Below, one piece after another: positions 1 to 5,954 of a stretch of 7,617 bases of DNA (positions are counted from its first letter, which is position 1; every line of letters begins with the position of its first letter). The notes under the pieces were generated by a model. The model had not been told where the DNA came from and ran no database searches. It saw only the letters and a program-made list of their open reading frames with translations. Origin of the DNA: Flavobacteriales bacterium. Its GTDB lineage: Bacteria > Bacteroidota > Bacteroidia > Flavobacteriales_D > Sanyastnellaceae. Position numbers and translations under genes: made by a program. The DNA lies in the NCBI GenBank assembly GCA_028825055.1, contig JAPKAW010000082.1, positions 1 to 7,617 on the forward strand. Reading direction: 5' to 3'.

Positions 1-947
1 GAATCGTTGTCGTAATCAAACCATGCGCAGCCCCACGTCATTCCCGAGTCGTCGACACCTGAAGCTTCTCCGATGGCGGTAAATGTGCCATCCCCATCGT
101 TGATGAATAGCTCACTTGGATAGAGGTCGGTGATGTACAAATCCATCCAGCCGTCGTGATTGATGTCCGCGGCATCGACTCCCATGCAATTCCCTTGATA
201 ATCCAACCCCACCTCAGCAGCGGCTTCTGTAAACGTGCCATCTCCATCGTTGCGATAGTAGCGATTCACTTGATTGCCGTCATGGGTTAAATACAAATCA
301 ACATCGCCGTCATTGTCAGCATCAAAAAAAAGACTTCCCATCCCAATCCCCACATCCACTGTGCCAGAGGGGAAGGTTGTATTCTGAAATCCGGTTCCAT
401 TCAGGTTACGCCACATAACGCTGTGACTGTTAATATTAACAACGTACAGGTCCAACCAGCCATCTTGATCGTAATCCGCAGCGTGCAGGCTTCTGCAGGG
501 GCCTAAGTTTCCAATGCCCAAGGCTACGGTCATGTCCGAAAATGTCCCGTCGCCATTGTTTTGATAGAATCGATTGGACTGGAGGTAGTTGCCGTTGACC
601 AGATCGAGATAGCCGTCGTTGTTAAAATCTCCCCAAATGGAAGCTTGGGTATTGCCTGAATCGTCAACCCCTGCAGCAACAGCCACCTCTTGGAATTCCA
701 TGTTGCCGAGATTCCGAAACAGCTTATTCGCTGAGTTTTTGGTTCCAACATAGATGTCTTGGAAGCCATCGCGATCATAATCACCTATTGCAGCGGCATG
801 GTGCAGACCCTCAAGGTCAATACCTGCAGCTTGTGAAATGTCTTGAAACAGCGACTCTTGCGACCATGCAGTGCAAGGTACCAGGCTGAATACTATGCTG
901 AATAAGCCGAGCTGGTAAATGGCTGTGGAGAAGGATAAAAAGCGCAT
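1..947 (-). CDS. Secreted FG-GAP/VCBS-repeat (CRTAC1-like) beta-propeller protein, C-terminus cut by window edge
   Basis: Reading from the ATG at 947 down to position 1 gives 315 residues with no stop. Residues 1-29 look like a Sec signal peptide: basic MR start, a hydrophobic core at about 10-24, and a plausible signal peptidase I site after A-W-S (29). The mature part begins LFQDISQAAGID, like the N-terminus of CRTAC1/ASPIC-UnbV proteins. Calcium-binding loops of the form DxDxDGxxD (N replacing D at some positions) start near residues 56, 107, 158, 209, 261 and 311, so the repeat period is about 51 residues. Three blades also carry N-D/N-GDGTF (about 130-136, 233-239, 283-289). This pattern is typical of integrin-like propellers with about seven blades, so at least one blade and any C-terminal ASPIC/UnbV or type IX sorting domain lie outside the window. 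The substrate is unknown; adhesion or polymer binding at the cell surface is an inference. No clear Shine-Dalgarno sequence is seen. Confidence 0.9.
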   Translation of the reverse strand, partial: MRFLSFSTAIYQLGLFSIVFSLVPCTAWSQESLFQDISQAAGIDLEGLHHAAAIGDYDRDGFQDIYVGTKNSANKLFRNLGNMEFQEVAVAAGVDDSGNTQASIWGDFNNDGYLDLVNGNYLQSNRFYQNNGDGTFSDMTVALGIGNLGPCRSLHAADYDQDGWLDLYVVNINSHSVMWRNLNGTGFQNTTFPSGTVDVGIGMGSLFFDADNDGDVDLYLTHDGNQVNRYYRNDGDGTFTEAAAEVGLDYQGNCMGVDAADINHDGWMDLYITDLYPSELFINDGDGTFTAIGEASGVDDSGMTWGCAWFDYDND

Positions 948-1195
948 GGATTTCGAGACCCTGAAGTTAAGTGATTTGCGGGGTTGCAACACTTTAGAAA
1001 GGGGGTAATCCTCTGAGACGATGATCTGAATTCCTGTATTTATTGAAGTCATACACTAAGCGTCAATCATAAAATAATGAGGTTCATCTATATAAAAAAT
1101 CAATTAAAAGAAATAAATATGTAATATAGCGACGCATTTCGTGGGTAAAGTTTGCAGGCTCTTTCCACATTTAAATGCGACTAGATTGTTAAGGT
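948..1195. other. Intergenic region, AT-rich core, no gene recognised
   Basis: This stretch separates the divergent FG-GAP gene from rpsT. I find no convincing reading frame in it. The part from about 1068 to 1128 is strongly AT-rich (runs such as tataaaaaat and aaataaatat), as expected for a promoter-bearing spacer. I could not place a clean minus-strand promoter of the TAnnTTTG type for the FG-GAP gene. On the plus strand, TAAAGTTTG at 1146-1154 resembles a -7 element but has one extra base and no TTG at the expected distance. The segment from about 1150 to 1195 leads straight into the terminator at 1196-1228 and may be the body of a short transcript. Confidence 0.4.
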
Positions 1196-1228
1196 GAAAG
1201 GACGCAGGGGTGCGTCCTTTCTATTTTT
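1196..1228 (+). terminator. Strong intrinsic terminator with no recognised upstream gene
   Basis: A perfect 11-base inverted repeat, GAAAGGACGCA (1196-1206) and TGCGTCCTTTC (1211-1221), closes a GGGG loop and is followed by TATTTTT. The T-tract is only on the plus-strand side, so it would stop plus-strand transcription. The nearest gene to its left runs the other way, starting at 947. It must therefore end a short non-coding transcript, act as a leader attenuator, or shield rpsT from read-through. The rpsT promoter lies downstream of it. Confidence 0.8.
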
Positions 1229-1285
1229 AATGCCCCAGGCATTCGGTCAGGAGTCGAATAGATCTTTGGTCCAAGTAGATGATTT

Positions 1286-1302
1286 GCTTGCATCGCTTGC
1301 AT
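1286..1302. repeat. Short tandem direct repeat over the rpsT promoter -33 region
   Basis: GCTTGCAT occurs twice (1286-1293 and 1295-1302) with one base between. The second copy contains the TTG proposed as the -33 element. It could be an operator half-site pair or chance; nothing else in the window repeats it that I noticed. Confidence 0.4.
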
Positions 1303-1326
1303 GAGTTTGAATATGAACTATATTTG
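1297..1326 (+). promoter_or_regulatory. Bacteroidota-type promoter for rpsT
   Basis: TTG at 1297-1299, a 19-base spacer, then TATATTTG at 1319-1326. The latter matches TAnnTTTG, the -7 consensus known for the primary sigma factor of Bacteroidota, and 19 bases is within the usual -33/-7 spacing. Transcription would start a few bases on, near 1330, leaving a leader of about 20 bases before the ATG at 1351. This also argues against a start at the upstream ATG (1279), which would lie before the transcript begins. Confidence 0.8.
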
Positions 1327-1350
1327 CACCCCCTTACCGGAAAAAACGAC

Positions 1351-1602
1351 ATGGCTCATCACAAATCCGCACTCAAGCGCATTCGTTCAGATCGCAAAAA
1401 AGCGACCCAGAATCGCTACTACCACAAAACGACTCGAAACGCTGTTCGCGCTTTGCGAGCTACGACCGACCCTAAGAAAGCAGCAGAGATGTTGCCAGTG
1501 GTCAGTGCAATGCTCGATAAGTTGGCCAAGAACAACGTGATTCATAAAAATAAAGCATCCAACCTTAAATCAAGCCTTGCCGTTTATATAGCAAAGCTCT
1601 GA
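1351..1602 (+). CDS. rpsT: 30S ribosomal protein S20
   Basis: The 83-residue product begins MAHHKSALKRIRSDRKK, the classic basic N-terminus of S20, followed by a second basic helix (RNRYYHKTTR-like region) and the C-terminal NVIHKNKASNLKSSL motif of the family. It binds 16S rRNA and helps assemble the small subunit. Length and composition (rich in Lys, Arg and Ala, helical throughout) are normal for S20. The frame stays open back to an ATG at 1279, but the 24 extra residues are unlike S20 and lie across the promoter, so the ATG at 1351 is chosen. The gene is monocistronic by appearance: its own promoter at 1297-1326 and an intrinsic terminator at 1626-1653. The upstream A-rich stretch (aaaaaacgac) stands in for a Shine-Dalgarno sequence. 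Confidence 0.97.
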   Translation: MAHHKSALKRIRSDRKKATQNRYYHKTTRNAVRALRATTDPKKAAEMLPVVSAMLDKLAKNNVIHKNKASNLKSSLAVYIAKL

Positions 1603-1625
1603 TTGGTCCGATATTATTGCGAACT

Positions 1626-1653
1626 AGCCCTCTGGTAACAGGGGGCTTTTTTT
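1626..1653 (+). terminator. Intrinsic terminator of rpsT
   Basis: A nine-pair stem, AGCCCTCTG (1626-1634) with CAGGGGGCT (1639-1647), including one G-T pair, closes a GTAA tetraloop. It runs into seven T residues (1647-1653). It lies 24 bases after the rpsT stop and 26 before radC, so radC needs read-through or a promoter I could not identify. Confidence 0.92.
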
Positions 1654-1678
1654 GTCTCAAAAAATCGAATAACGAGGC

Positions 1679-2347
1679 ATGGATTTAGAGGTTCGCCCGA
1701 GAGAGCGCTTGTTGATGGATGGTCCACAAGCACTATCCGATCAGGAGTTGTTGGCGCTTATCATCGGTTCTGGACCCCGTGGTAGCAACGCTTTAGAAGT
1801 CGGGGGAAGGCTGTTGGATTTAGTTTCGAGCAATTTGGATTCTCTAGGGCGTATACCAACGGAAGCGTACATGGAAATTGCGGGAGTTGGAGCGGCGAAA
1901 GCTGTACAATTATCGGCCGCGCTCGAATTGGGTAGAAGAAGACACCGTGCCATTGACCGACACGATAGCCCGGCATTTATACGTTCTTCGTCAGATGTTC
2001 ACAGTCGATTTGTGCTTCGATTGACGGATTTACAGCATGAGGAGTTTTGGCTCATTTTGTTGCGGAGATCCAATGAAATTATTACTGAATTAATGATCAG
2101 TCGAGGTGGTTTGACTGGTACAGTGGCCGATCCAAAGATTATTTTTGGAAAGGCGCTTGCGTTTCGAGCTGCGGCAATTGTTGCAGTGCACAATCATCCT
2201 TCTGGCAACATTCAACCGAGTCAATCGGATAGAACGCTCACCAAAAACTTACAAGAAGCGGGAGTTATTTTGGATTGTCCGTTGCTGGATCACATTATTG
2301 TTTCGCGTGAGCGCTACTTTAGCTTTGCCGATCAAGGTGAACTTTGA
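1679..2347 (+). CDS. radC: RadC family JAB/MPN-domain protein (UPF0758)
   Basis: The 222-residue protein has the usual RadC length and layout. Residues 1-90 hold the N-terminal part with RPRERLL, the LSDQELLALIIGSG motif and a helix-hairpin-helix (EIAGVGAAKAVQLSAALELG, about 66-85). The JAB metalloprotease-like domain follows. Its zinc site is complete: H171-x-H173-P-S-G, S181 and D184 fit HxHx7SxxD exactly, with the upstream acidic residue probably E121 or E122. The name comes from an old link to DNA repair that was later questioned; the true biochemical role of RadC proteins is still unclear, and a DNA-associated metal-dependent hydrolase is an inference. An in-frame TAA nine bases upstream fixes the ATG at 1679 as the first possible start; AGG sits close before it as a weak ribosome site. 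wecB starts 36 bases after its stop. Confidence 0.95.
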   Translation: MDLEVRPRERLLMDGPQALSDQELLALIIGSGPRGSNALEVGGRLLDLVSSNLDSLGRIPTEAYMEIAGVGAAKAVQLSAALELGRRRHRAIDRHDSPAFIRSSSDVHSRFVLRLTDLQHEEFWLILLRRSNEIITELMISRGGLTGTVADPKIIFGKALAFRAAAIVAVHNHPSGNIQPSQSDRTLTKNLQEAGVILDCPLLDHIIVSRERYFSFADQGEL

Positions 2348-2383
2348 AACAACACTTTTGCGCATCAAGCGTTTCCTCCTGAG

Positions 2384-3490
2384 ATGAAGACACTGCTGAC
2401 CGTTATAGGGGCTCGACCACAATGGATCAAAGCCTCGGCTATGAGCCGGGTCTTAAATACGAATGCTCACGGTATAGGTGAACACGTGGTGCATACAGGC
2501 CAGCATGTATCGTCTGATATGTCGGGTGTATTTTTTCAAGAATTGGGAATGAACGAGCCTGGAACAAGGCTGCAAGTTGATTCGGATGTTTCACTTCGCA
2601 TGGGACAAATGATGCACGGTATTTCGGAGTCTATTGTTCGTGTGAAGCCGGATGCGGTGCTTGTTTATGGAGACACCGATTCAACTTTGGCGGGTGCTTG
2701 GGCAGCTTCTCGAGCAGGAGTTCCTTTGATTCATATGGAGGCGGGATTGCGTTCTTTTGATCGGTCCATGCCCGAAGAGATTAACCGAATCTTGACGGAC
2801 CAGTTGAGTGATGTGTTGCTCTGCCCTTCGGATGCTGCAGTGCATCAATTGCAGTCAGAAGGTATCTATACGGGTTGCCGTCCAGGGGTTATGGTAAAAG
2901 CGAGTGGGGACCTGATGTTGGATACGGCCCGTTGGATTGGAGGGGCTCCTACTCCATCCAGTTCCACTAGCAAAAAGGTGTTGTTGACCCTCCATCGTCC
3001 TTCGAATGTGGATGACCCTGACCAACTCCATCGATGGATGGAGGCCATCAGGTCTTCCATCAAACAGCATGGATTCCACGTGATTTTCCCGGTTCATCCT
3101 CGCACAGCCCATGCGCTGAAAAAGGTTTTTGGAGCGGAATGGAGCACGCAGTTAAGGACGTGGGGAATCGATGTGCATCCTCCGGCCGGTTATGTCCAGA
3201 TGACAGATTGGTTAAAGGAAGTGGTCGCAGTTTGGACTGATTCGGGTGGATTGCAGAAGGAGGCATTTTTCTTTCATCGTCCAGCCTTGGTGTTGCGCAC
3301 GACAACGGAGTGGACTGAATTGTTGGATGTCGGAGCCACAGAGCTTTGCATCGATCCTGCTGAATTGGCAGAGCGGTCTTCAGAGATGCTTCATCGGAAA
3401 TACAAGGGAGTCTTTGAAACCGATTTGTTCGGAGACGGACATGCAGCGGAATACATCGCAGAGGCATTACAGGCATGGTTCCAAAAGTAA
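2384..3490 (+). CDS. wecB: UDP-N-acetylglucosamine 2-epimerase (non-hydrolysing)
   Basis: The 368-residue GT-B-fold enzyme interconverts UDP-GlcNAc and UDP-ManNAc (EC 5.1.3.14) in the cytoplasm, feeding ManNAc-containing surface polymers. Family motifs appear in order: GARPQWIK (9-16), HTGQH (37-41), YGDTDS (95-100), HMEAGLRS (117-124), PEEINRILTD (130-139), LTLHRPSN (201-208), TDSGGLQKE (285-293) and R-TTTEWTE (305-312). D97, E119, E131/E132 and H204 match the catalytic or structural acidic residues and histidine known from E. coli WecB. The length is typical of the non-hydrolysing type; a hydrolysing NeuC-like enzyme is less likely given the full motif set. No Shine-Dalgarno sequence is evident before the ATG. 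The last 16 bases overlap the next gene, which encodes a deacetylase-like protein, so the two are probably translated together and act on the same amino-sugar pathway. Confidence 0.94.
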   Translation: MKTLLTVIGARPQWIKASAMSRVLNTNAHGIGEHVVHTGQHVSSDMSGVFFQELGMNEPGTRLQVDSDVSLRMGQMMHGISESIVRVKPDAVLVYGDTDSTLAGAWAASRAGVPLIHMEAGLRSFDRSMPEEINRILTDQLSDVLLCPSDAAVHQLQSEGIYTGCRPGVMVKASGDLMLDTARWIGGAPTPSSSTSKKVLLTLHRPSNVDDPDQLHRWMEAIRSSIKQHGFHVIFPVHPRTAHALKKVFGAEWSTQLRTWGIDVHPPAGYVQMTDWLKEVVAVWTDSGGLQKEAFFFHRPALVLRTTTEWTELLDVGATELCIDPAELAERSSEMLHRKYKGVFETDLFGDGHAAEYIAEALQAWFQK

Positions 3491-4857
3491 AACTATGGTC
3501 TAGGCAGTTGGACGCTGCCATCACTGAACGGCATCGGTATGCTGCATATGTTGCATTTGAAGCTATTCTTGGATGGGGTTTTGAGTGGTGTACCCAGGAA
3601 GAGTTAAGTGCAGATGAAAACACCGTATGTATTCAATACGGTGGTCGGCAAACCGAAGTTCCCAAAGGTGTCGAGTGGATTCCAGATTCGGGTTTACTGA
3701 ATACGAAGGGTGTGCAGGACGTCGCATTGGATTGGTCGGATGTGTCCCTTACACCCGGAGCTATTCGATTGCCATTCGGAGTGAAAGATGAGGAGACGGG
3801 TGGGGTATATTCTGATTGGCTCAGCTGGGTGTTTTGGATGGCAAGCCGCATGGAAGAGCAGGTGGAGCACCAAGAAGGTTTTCGTGACGATTTGGGACGC
3901 TTCAAAGGAAGTCAATCGCTGGCCTATAAGGAGGGGTGGTTGCCCTATCCGATTGTAGAAAAATGCGTTCGGATTTGGGCAAAAAACAGCATGGTATCCA
4001 AACCGTTGACTCAGAAATACAGTGTTGAGCCAACCATTGATGTGGATAGCGCTTACGCCTACCGTCACAAAGGCTTGAAATTGACGCTTGCGGCATCGTT
4101 CAACGATTTGATTCGAGGAAGGTGGTCACGCTTGATCGAACGCCCTTTGGTGCTGTTGGGTTGGAGAGCGGATCCATACGATACTTATGCATGGCTTAAA
4201 AGCACGCATGAAAACGTGGCGTTGAAAGCACGGTATTTTTTCTTGCTTTCCGATCGAGGAAGATATGATCGGGGGGTGCCGTGGCATTCAAGTCAACTCC
4301 AAGCTTGCATCCAATCGCTCCGCCAGTCTGCAGCCATCGGAATTCATCCTGGATTCGCATCTCATGAAGCAGCAGACGACGCTTCTATGCAACATGAAAT
4401 TGAGCGATTAGCAGGCGTATTGAATGAACGAGTTGTCGTCAGTCGACAGCACTATTTACTCCAACGTTTCCCTGAATCTTGGAAACGCCTGGAACGTTTG
4501 GGAATAAAGTCGGATCACTCACTTGGGTATGCAGATGTTGTCGGATTTCGCGCTGGGATGTCGCGACCCTTTCGAGCGTATGACATGACAGAAGAACGCA
4601 TTATGGACATCGTTTTGCATCCGATTGCTGTTATGGATGCCACCCTCATGCGGCATTTGAAGCTCAGCCCCAAAGAAGCCCTGGAGCGAGTTCGGGAACT
4701 CTGCTCCCATGTCAAAGAGGTGGAAGGTATCCTAGTGTTGCTATGGCACAATGAGTCTGTGAGTGATCGGTGGGAGTGGCAAGGTTGGATGTCATTTTAC
4801 CAAGAAGTGTTAGAGGCTGTTGTTCTGGATAAGAATGGAATTACCTTGGATTCATGA
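3475..4857 (+). CDS. DUF7033-type polysaccharide deacetylase-like protein
   Basis: This 460-residue protein follows the Bacteroidota family with an N-terminal DUF7033 region and a divergent NodB-like barrel. Visible family marks are ASRMEEQVEHQEG-DDLGRF (123-143), SLAYKEGWLPYPIVEKCVRIW (148-168), EPTIDVDSAYAYRHKG (185-200), IGIHPGFASH (288-297), LGYADVVGFRAG-SRPFRAYD (350-370), HPIAVMDATL (382-391) and LLWHNES (422-428). D189 and D191 are candidates for the paired acidic residues of NodB enzymes, H291 for a metal ligand, R359 and H425 for the later motifs. The canonical TFDDG and HxxxH are changed (D-x-D, and H291 to H297 spaced by five), so activity is uncertain. No signal peptide is visible, suggesting a cytoplasmic role. 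It starts inside wecB (16-base overlap) and ends at an ATGA junction with upp. De-N-acetylation of a sugar precursor or polymer is an inference from the fold and the wecB neighbour. Confidence 0.82.
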   Translation: MVPKVKLWSRQLDAAITERHRYAAYVAFEAILGWGFEWCTQEELSADENTVCIQYGGRQTEVPKGVEWIPDSGLLNTKGVQDVALDWSDVSLTPGAIRLPFGVKDEETGGVYSDWLSWVFWMASRMEEQVEHQEGFRDDLGRFKGSQSLAYKEGWLPYPIVEKCVRIWAKNSMVSKPLTQKYSVEPTIDVDSAYAYRHKGLKLTLAASFNDLIRGRWSRLIERPLVLLGWRADPYDTYAWLKSTHENVALKARYFFLLSDRGRYDRGVPWHSSQLQACIQSLRQSAAIGIHPGFASHEAADDASMQHEIERLAGVLNERVVVSRQHYLLQRFPESWKRLERLGIKSDHSLGYADVVGFRAGMSRPFRAYDMTEERIMDIVLHPIAVMDATLMRHLKLSPKEALERVRELCSHVKEVEGILVLLWHNESVSDRWEWQGWMSFYQEVLEAVVLDKNGITLDS

Positions 4858-5504
4858 TCCACGAGTTGATTCAAACACCGAGCCTTGCCTGTACTTTTCT
4901 GGCCGAATTGAGGGATGAAACCGTTCAAAAAGATCGGATGCGCTTCCGAATGAATTTGGAACGATTGGGTGAATGCATGGCGTGGGAAGTGTCCAAACAT
5001 CTTGACTATGTCAAAAGGACGGTCACAACCCCTTTGGGCAAGGCAGAGGTGAATCACTTGGAGAGTCAACCTGTTCTGGCGACCATTCTGCGCGCAGGTC
5101 TCCCGATGCATCAGGGTATGATGCGGTTGTTTGACCATGCAGACCTTGCCTTTGCCGCGGCCTACCGTCAGACGCAATCCGATGGGGAATTCACCATCGA
5201 AATTGATTACATCAGCACAGGGTCCATTGAAGGACGTACTTTGATTTTGGTCGATCCCATGCTGGCAACAGGAGCTTCGATGGTTGGAGTGTTCAATCGG
5301 CTTTGTGCCTTTGGAACGCCTGCTTCCGTGCATATCGTAGCAGCGATATCAAGTAGCAAAGGAATCGAAGATGTACAGAAAGCGATGCCTCCTGGAACCC
5401 ACATCTGGACCGGTGCCATTGACGAAGAATTGACGTCAAAGGGATACATTGTGCCGGGCCTAGGCGATGCCGGTGATTTAGCCTTTGGAAGTAAAATCTC
5501 ATGA
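4854..5504 (+). CDS. upp: Uracil phosphoribosyltransferase
   Basis: The 216-residue enzyme makes UMP from uracil and PRPP (EC 2.4.2.9), the main uracil salvage step, in the cytoplasm. The evidence is strong: ILRAGLPMHQGM (78-89), the PRPP-binding loop LVDPMLATGAS (132-142), and the uracil-binding C-terminal YIVPGLGDAGDLAFG (198-212). It keeps the R79-A-G element and the DPMLATG acidic pair region of the family, and its length is normal. The usual D/K-R/I before FGT is L-A-FGS here, a mild variation. Its ATG overlaps the stop of the deacetylase gene (ATGA, 4854-4857), and its own stop overlaps the start of the membrane-protein gene in the same way (5501-5504), so translation is very likely coupled on both sides. 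The placement between sugar-nucleotide and nucleotidase genes is discussed in the findings. Confidence 0.96.
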   Translation: MIHELIQTPSLACTFLAELRDETVQKDRMRFRMNLERLGECMAWEVSKHLDYVKRTVTTPLGKAEVNHLESQPVLATILRAGLPMHQGMMRLFDHADLAFAAAYRQTQSDGEFTIEIDYISTGSIEGRTLILVDPMLATGASMVGVFNRLCAFGTPASVHIVAAISSSKGIEDVQKAMPPGTHIWTGAIDEELTSKGYIVPGLGDAGDLAFGSKIS

Positions 5505-5947
5505 TTGGCCCAATCGAAACGTTGTTGTGGATGTTGGCAGCGGTGGTCAAGTTTGTCTTGACTCCGTCGTTGATGATTGGTTGGGGTGTCAACTGGGGAA
5601 TGACAGTTGCCACGTGCTCGGTTGGTGCCGCTTTTGGTGTCTACGTATTTTTCTATTTTGGTAAATGGATTTTCACTCAGTGGAGTCGTTACCAAAAAAA
5701 GAGTCAAAAAAAACGCATTGTATTCACTCCCGGCAGACGGCGATGGGTTCGGTTTCAAAGACGTTTTGGATTGTGGGGTTTGCTGGCGATATCCGGATTG
5801 ATTTCTGTTCCAATTTCGGCGGTCTTGGCCGCGAAATATCATGTGAAGGATGAGCGCATGCCCTGGTTGTTGATGCTTGCTTTTGTCATTTGGGCATTGA
5901 TTTTAGCCAGTCTTAGTGTCGCTGTAGATTATAATTGGGTTGAATAA
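5501..5947 (+). CDS. Uncharacterised four-helix inner-membrane protein coupled to upp
   Basis: I do not recognise this 148-residue protein. It has four hydrophobic segments at about 5-28, 33-57, 91-112 and 120-142. Between the second and third lies a very basic loop (59-89) with K66, K67, K70, K71, R72, R79, R80, R81, R84, R87 and R88. By the positive-inside rule that loop is cytoplasmic, which puts both ends in the cytoplasm and makes two helical hairpins. The third helix starts RRFGLWGLLAISGLISVP, vaguely like the small multidrug-export-like family (PF06695), but I would not name it so. The ATG overlaps the upp stop (ATGA), so it is real and co-translated. The loop is encoded with an A7 and an A8 run (5694-5700 and 5706-5713). 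A part in uracil uptake or in organising the salvage enzyme is a guess from position only. Confidence 0.85.
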   Translation: MIGPIETLLWMLAAVVKFVLTPSLMIGWGVNWGMTVATCSVGAAFGVYVFFYFGKWIFTQWSRYQKKSQKKRIVFTPGRRRWVRFQRRFGLWGLLAISGLISVPISAVLAAKYHVKDERMPWLLMLAFVIWALILASLSVAVDYNWVE

Positions 5948-5954
5948 GAGACGT

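Noticed and set aside
1279..1350. Extension of S20 to an upstream ATG, adding 24 residues
   Set aside because: The extra residues are unlike S20, whose N-terminus is plainly MAHHKSALKR, and the stretch carries the promoter, so it is not transcribed from that promoter.
1603..1678. A tRNA or other RNA gene between rpsT and radC
   Set aside because: The gap is only 76 bases and is mostly taken up by the terminator; no cloverleaf can be drawn.
3060..3623. Long minus-strand open frame (187 codons) across the wecB/deacetylase junction
   Set aside because: It lies opposite two well-supported genes, shows no family motif, and has the mixed composition expected of an antisense shadow.
4797..5842. 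Two long minus-strand open frames (178 and 211 codons) opposite upp and the membrane-protein gene
   Set aside because: Both overlap strongly supported plus-strand genes and their products show no recognisable domain.
5940..5954. TTG start for the HAD nucleotidase
   Set aside because: An ATG 15 bases later gives a normal YjjG-type N-terminus just before the DLDRT motif and avoids overlap with the preceding stop.
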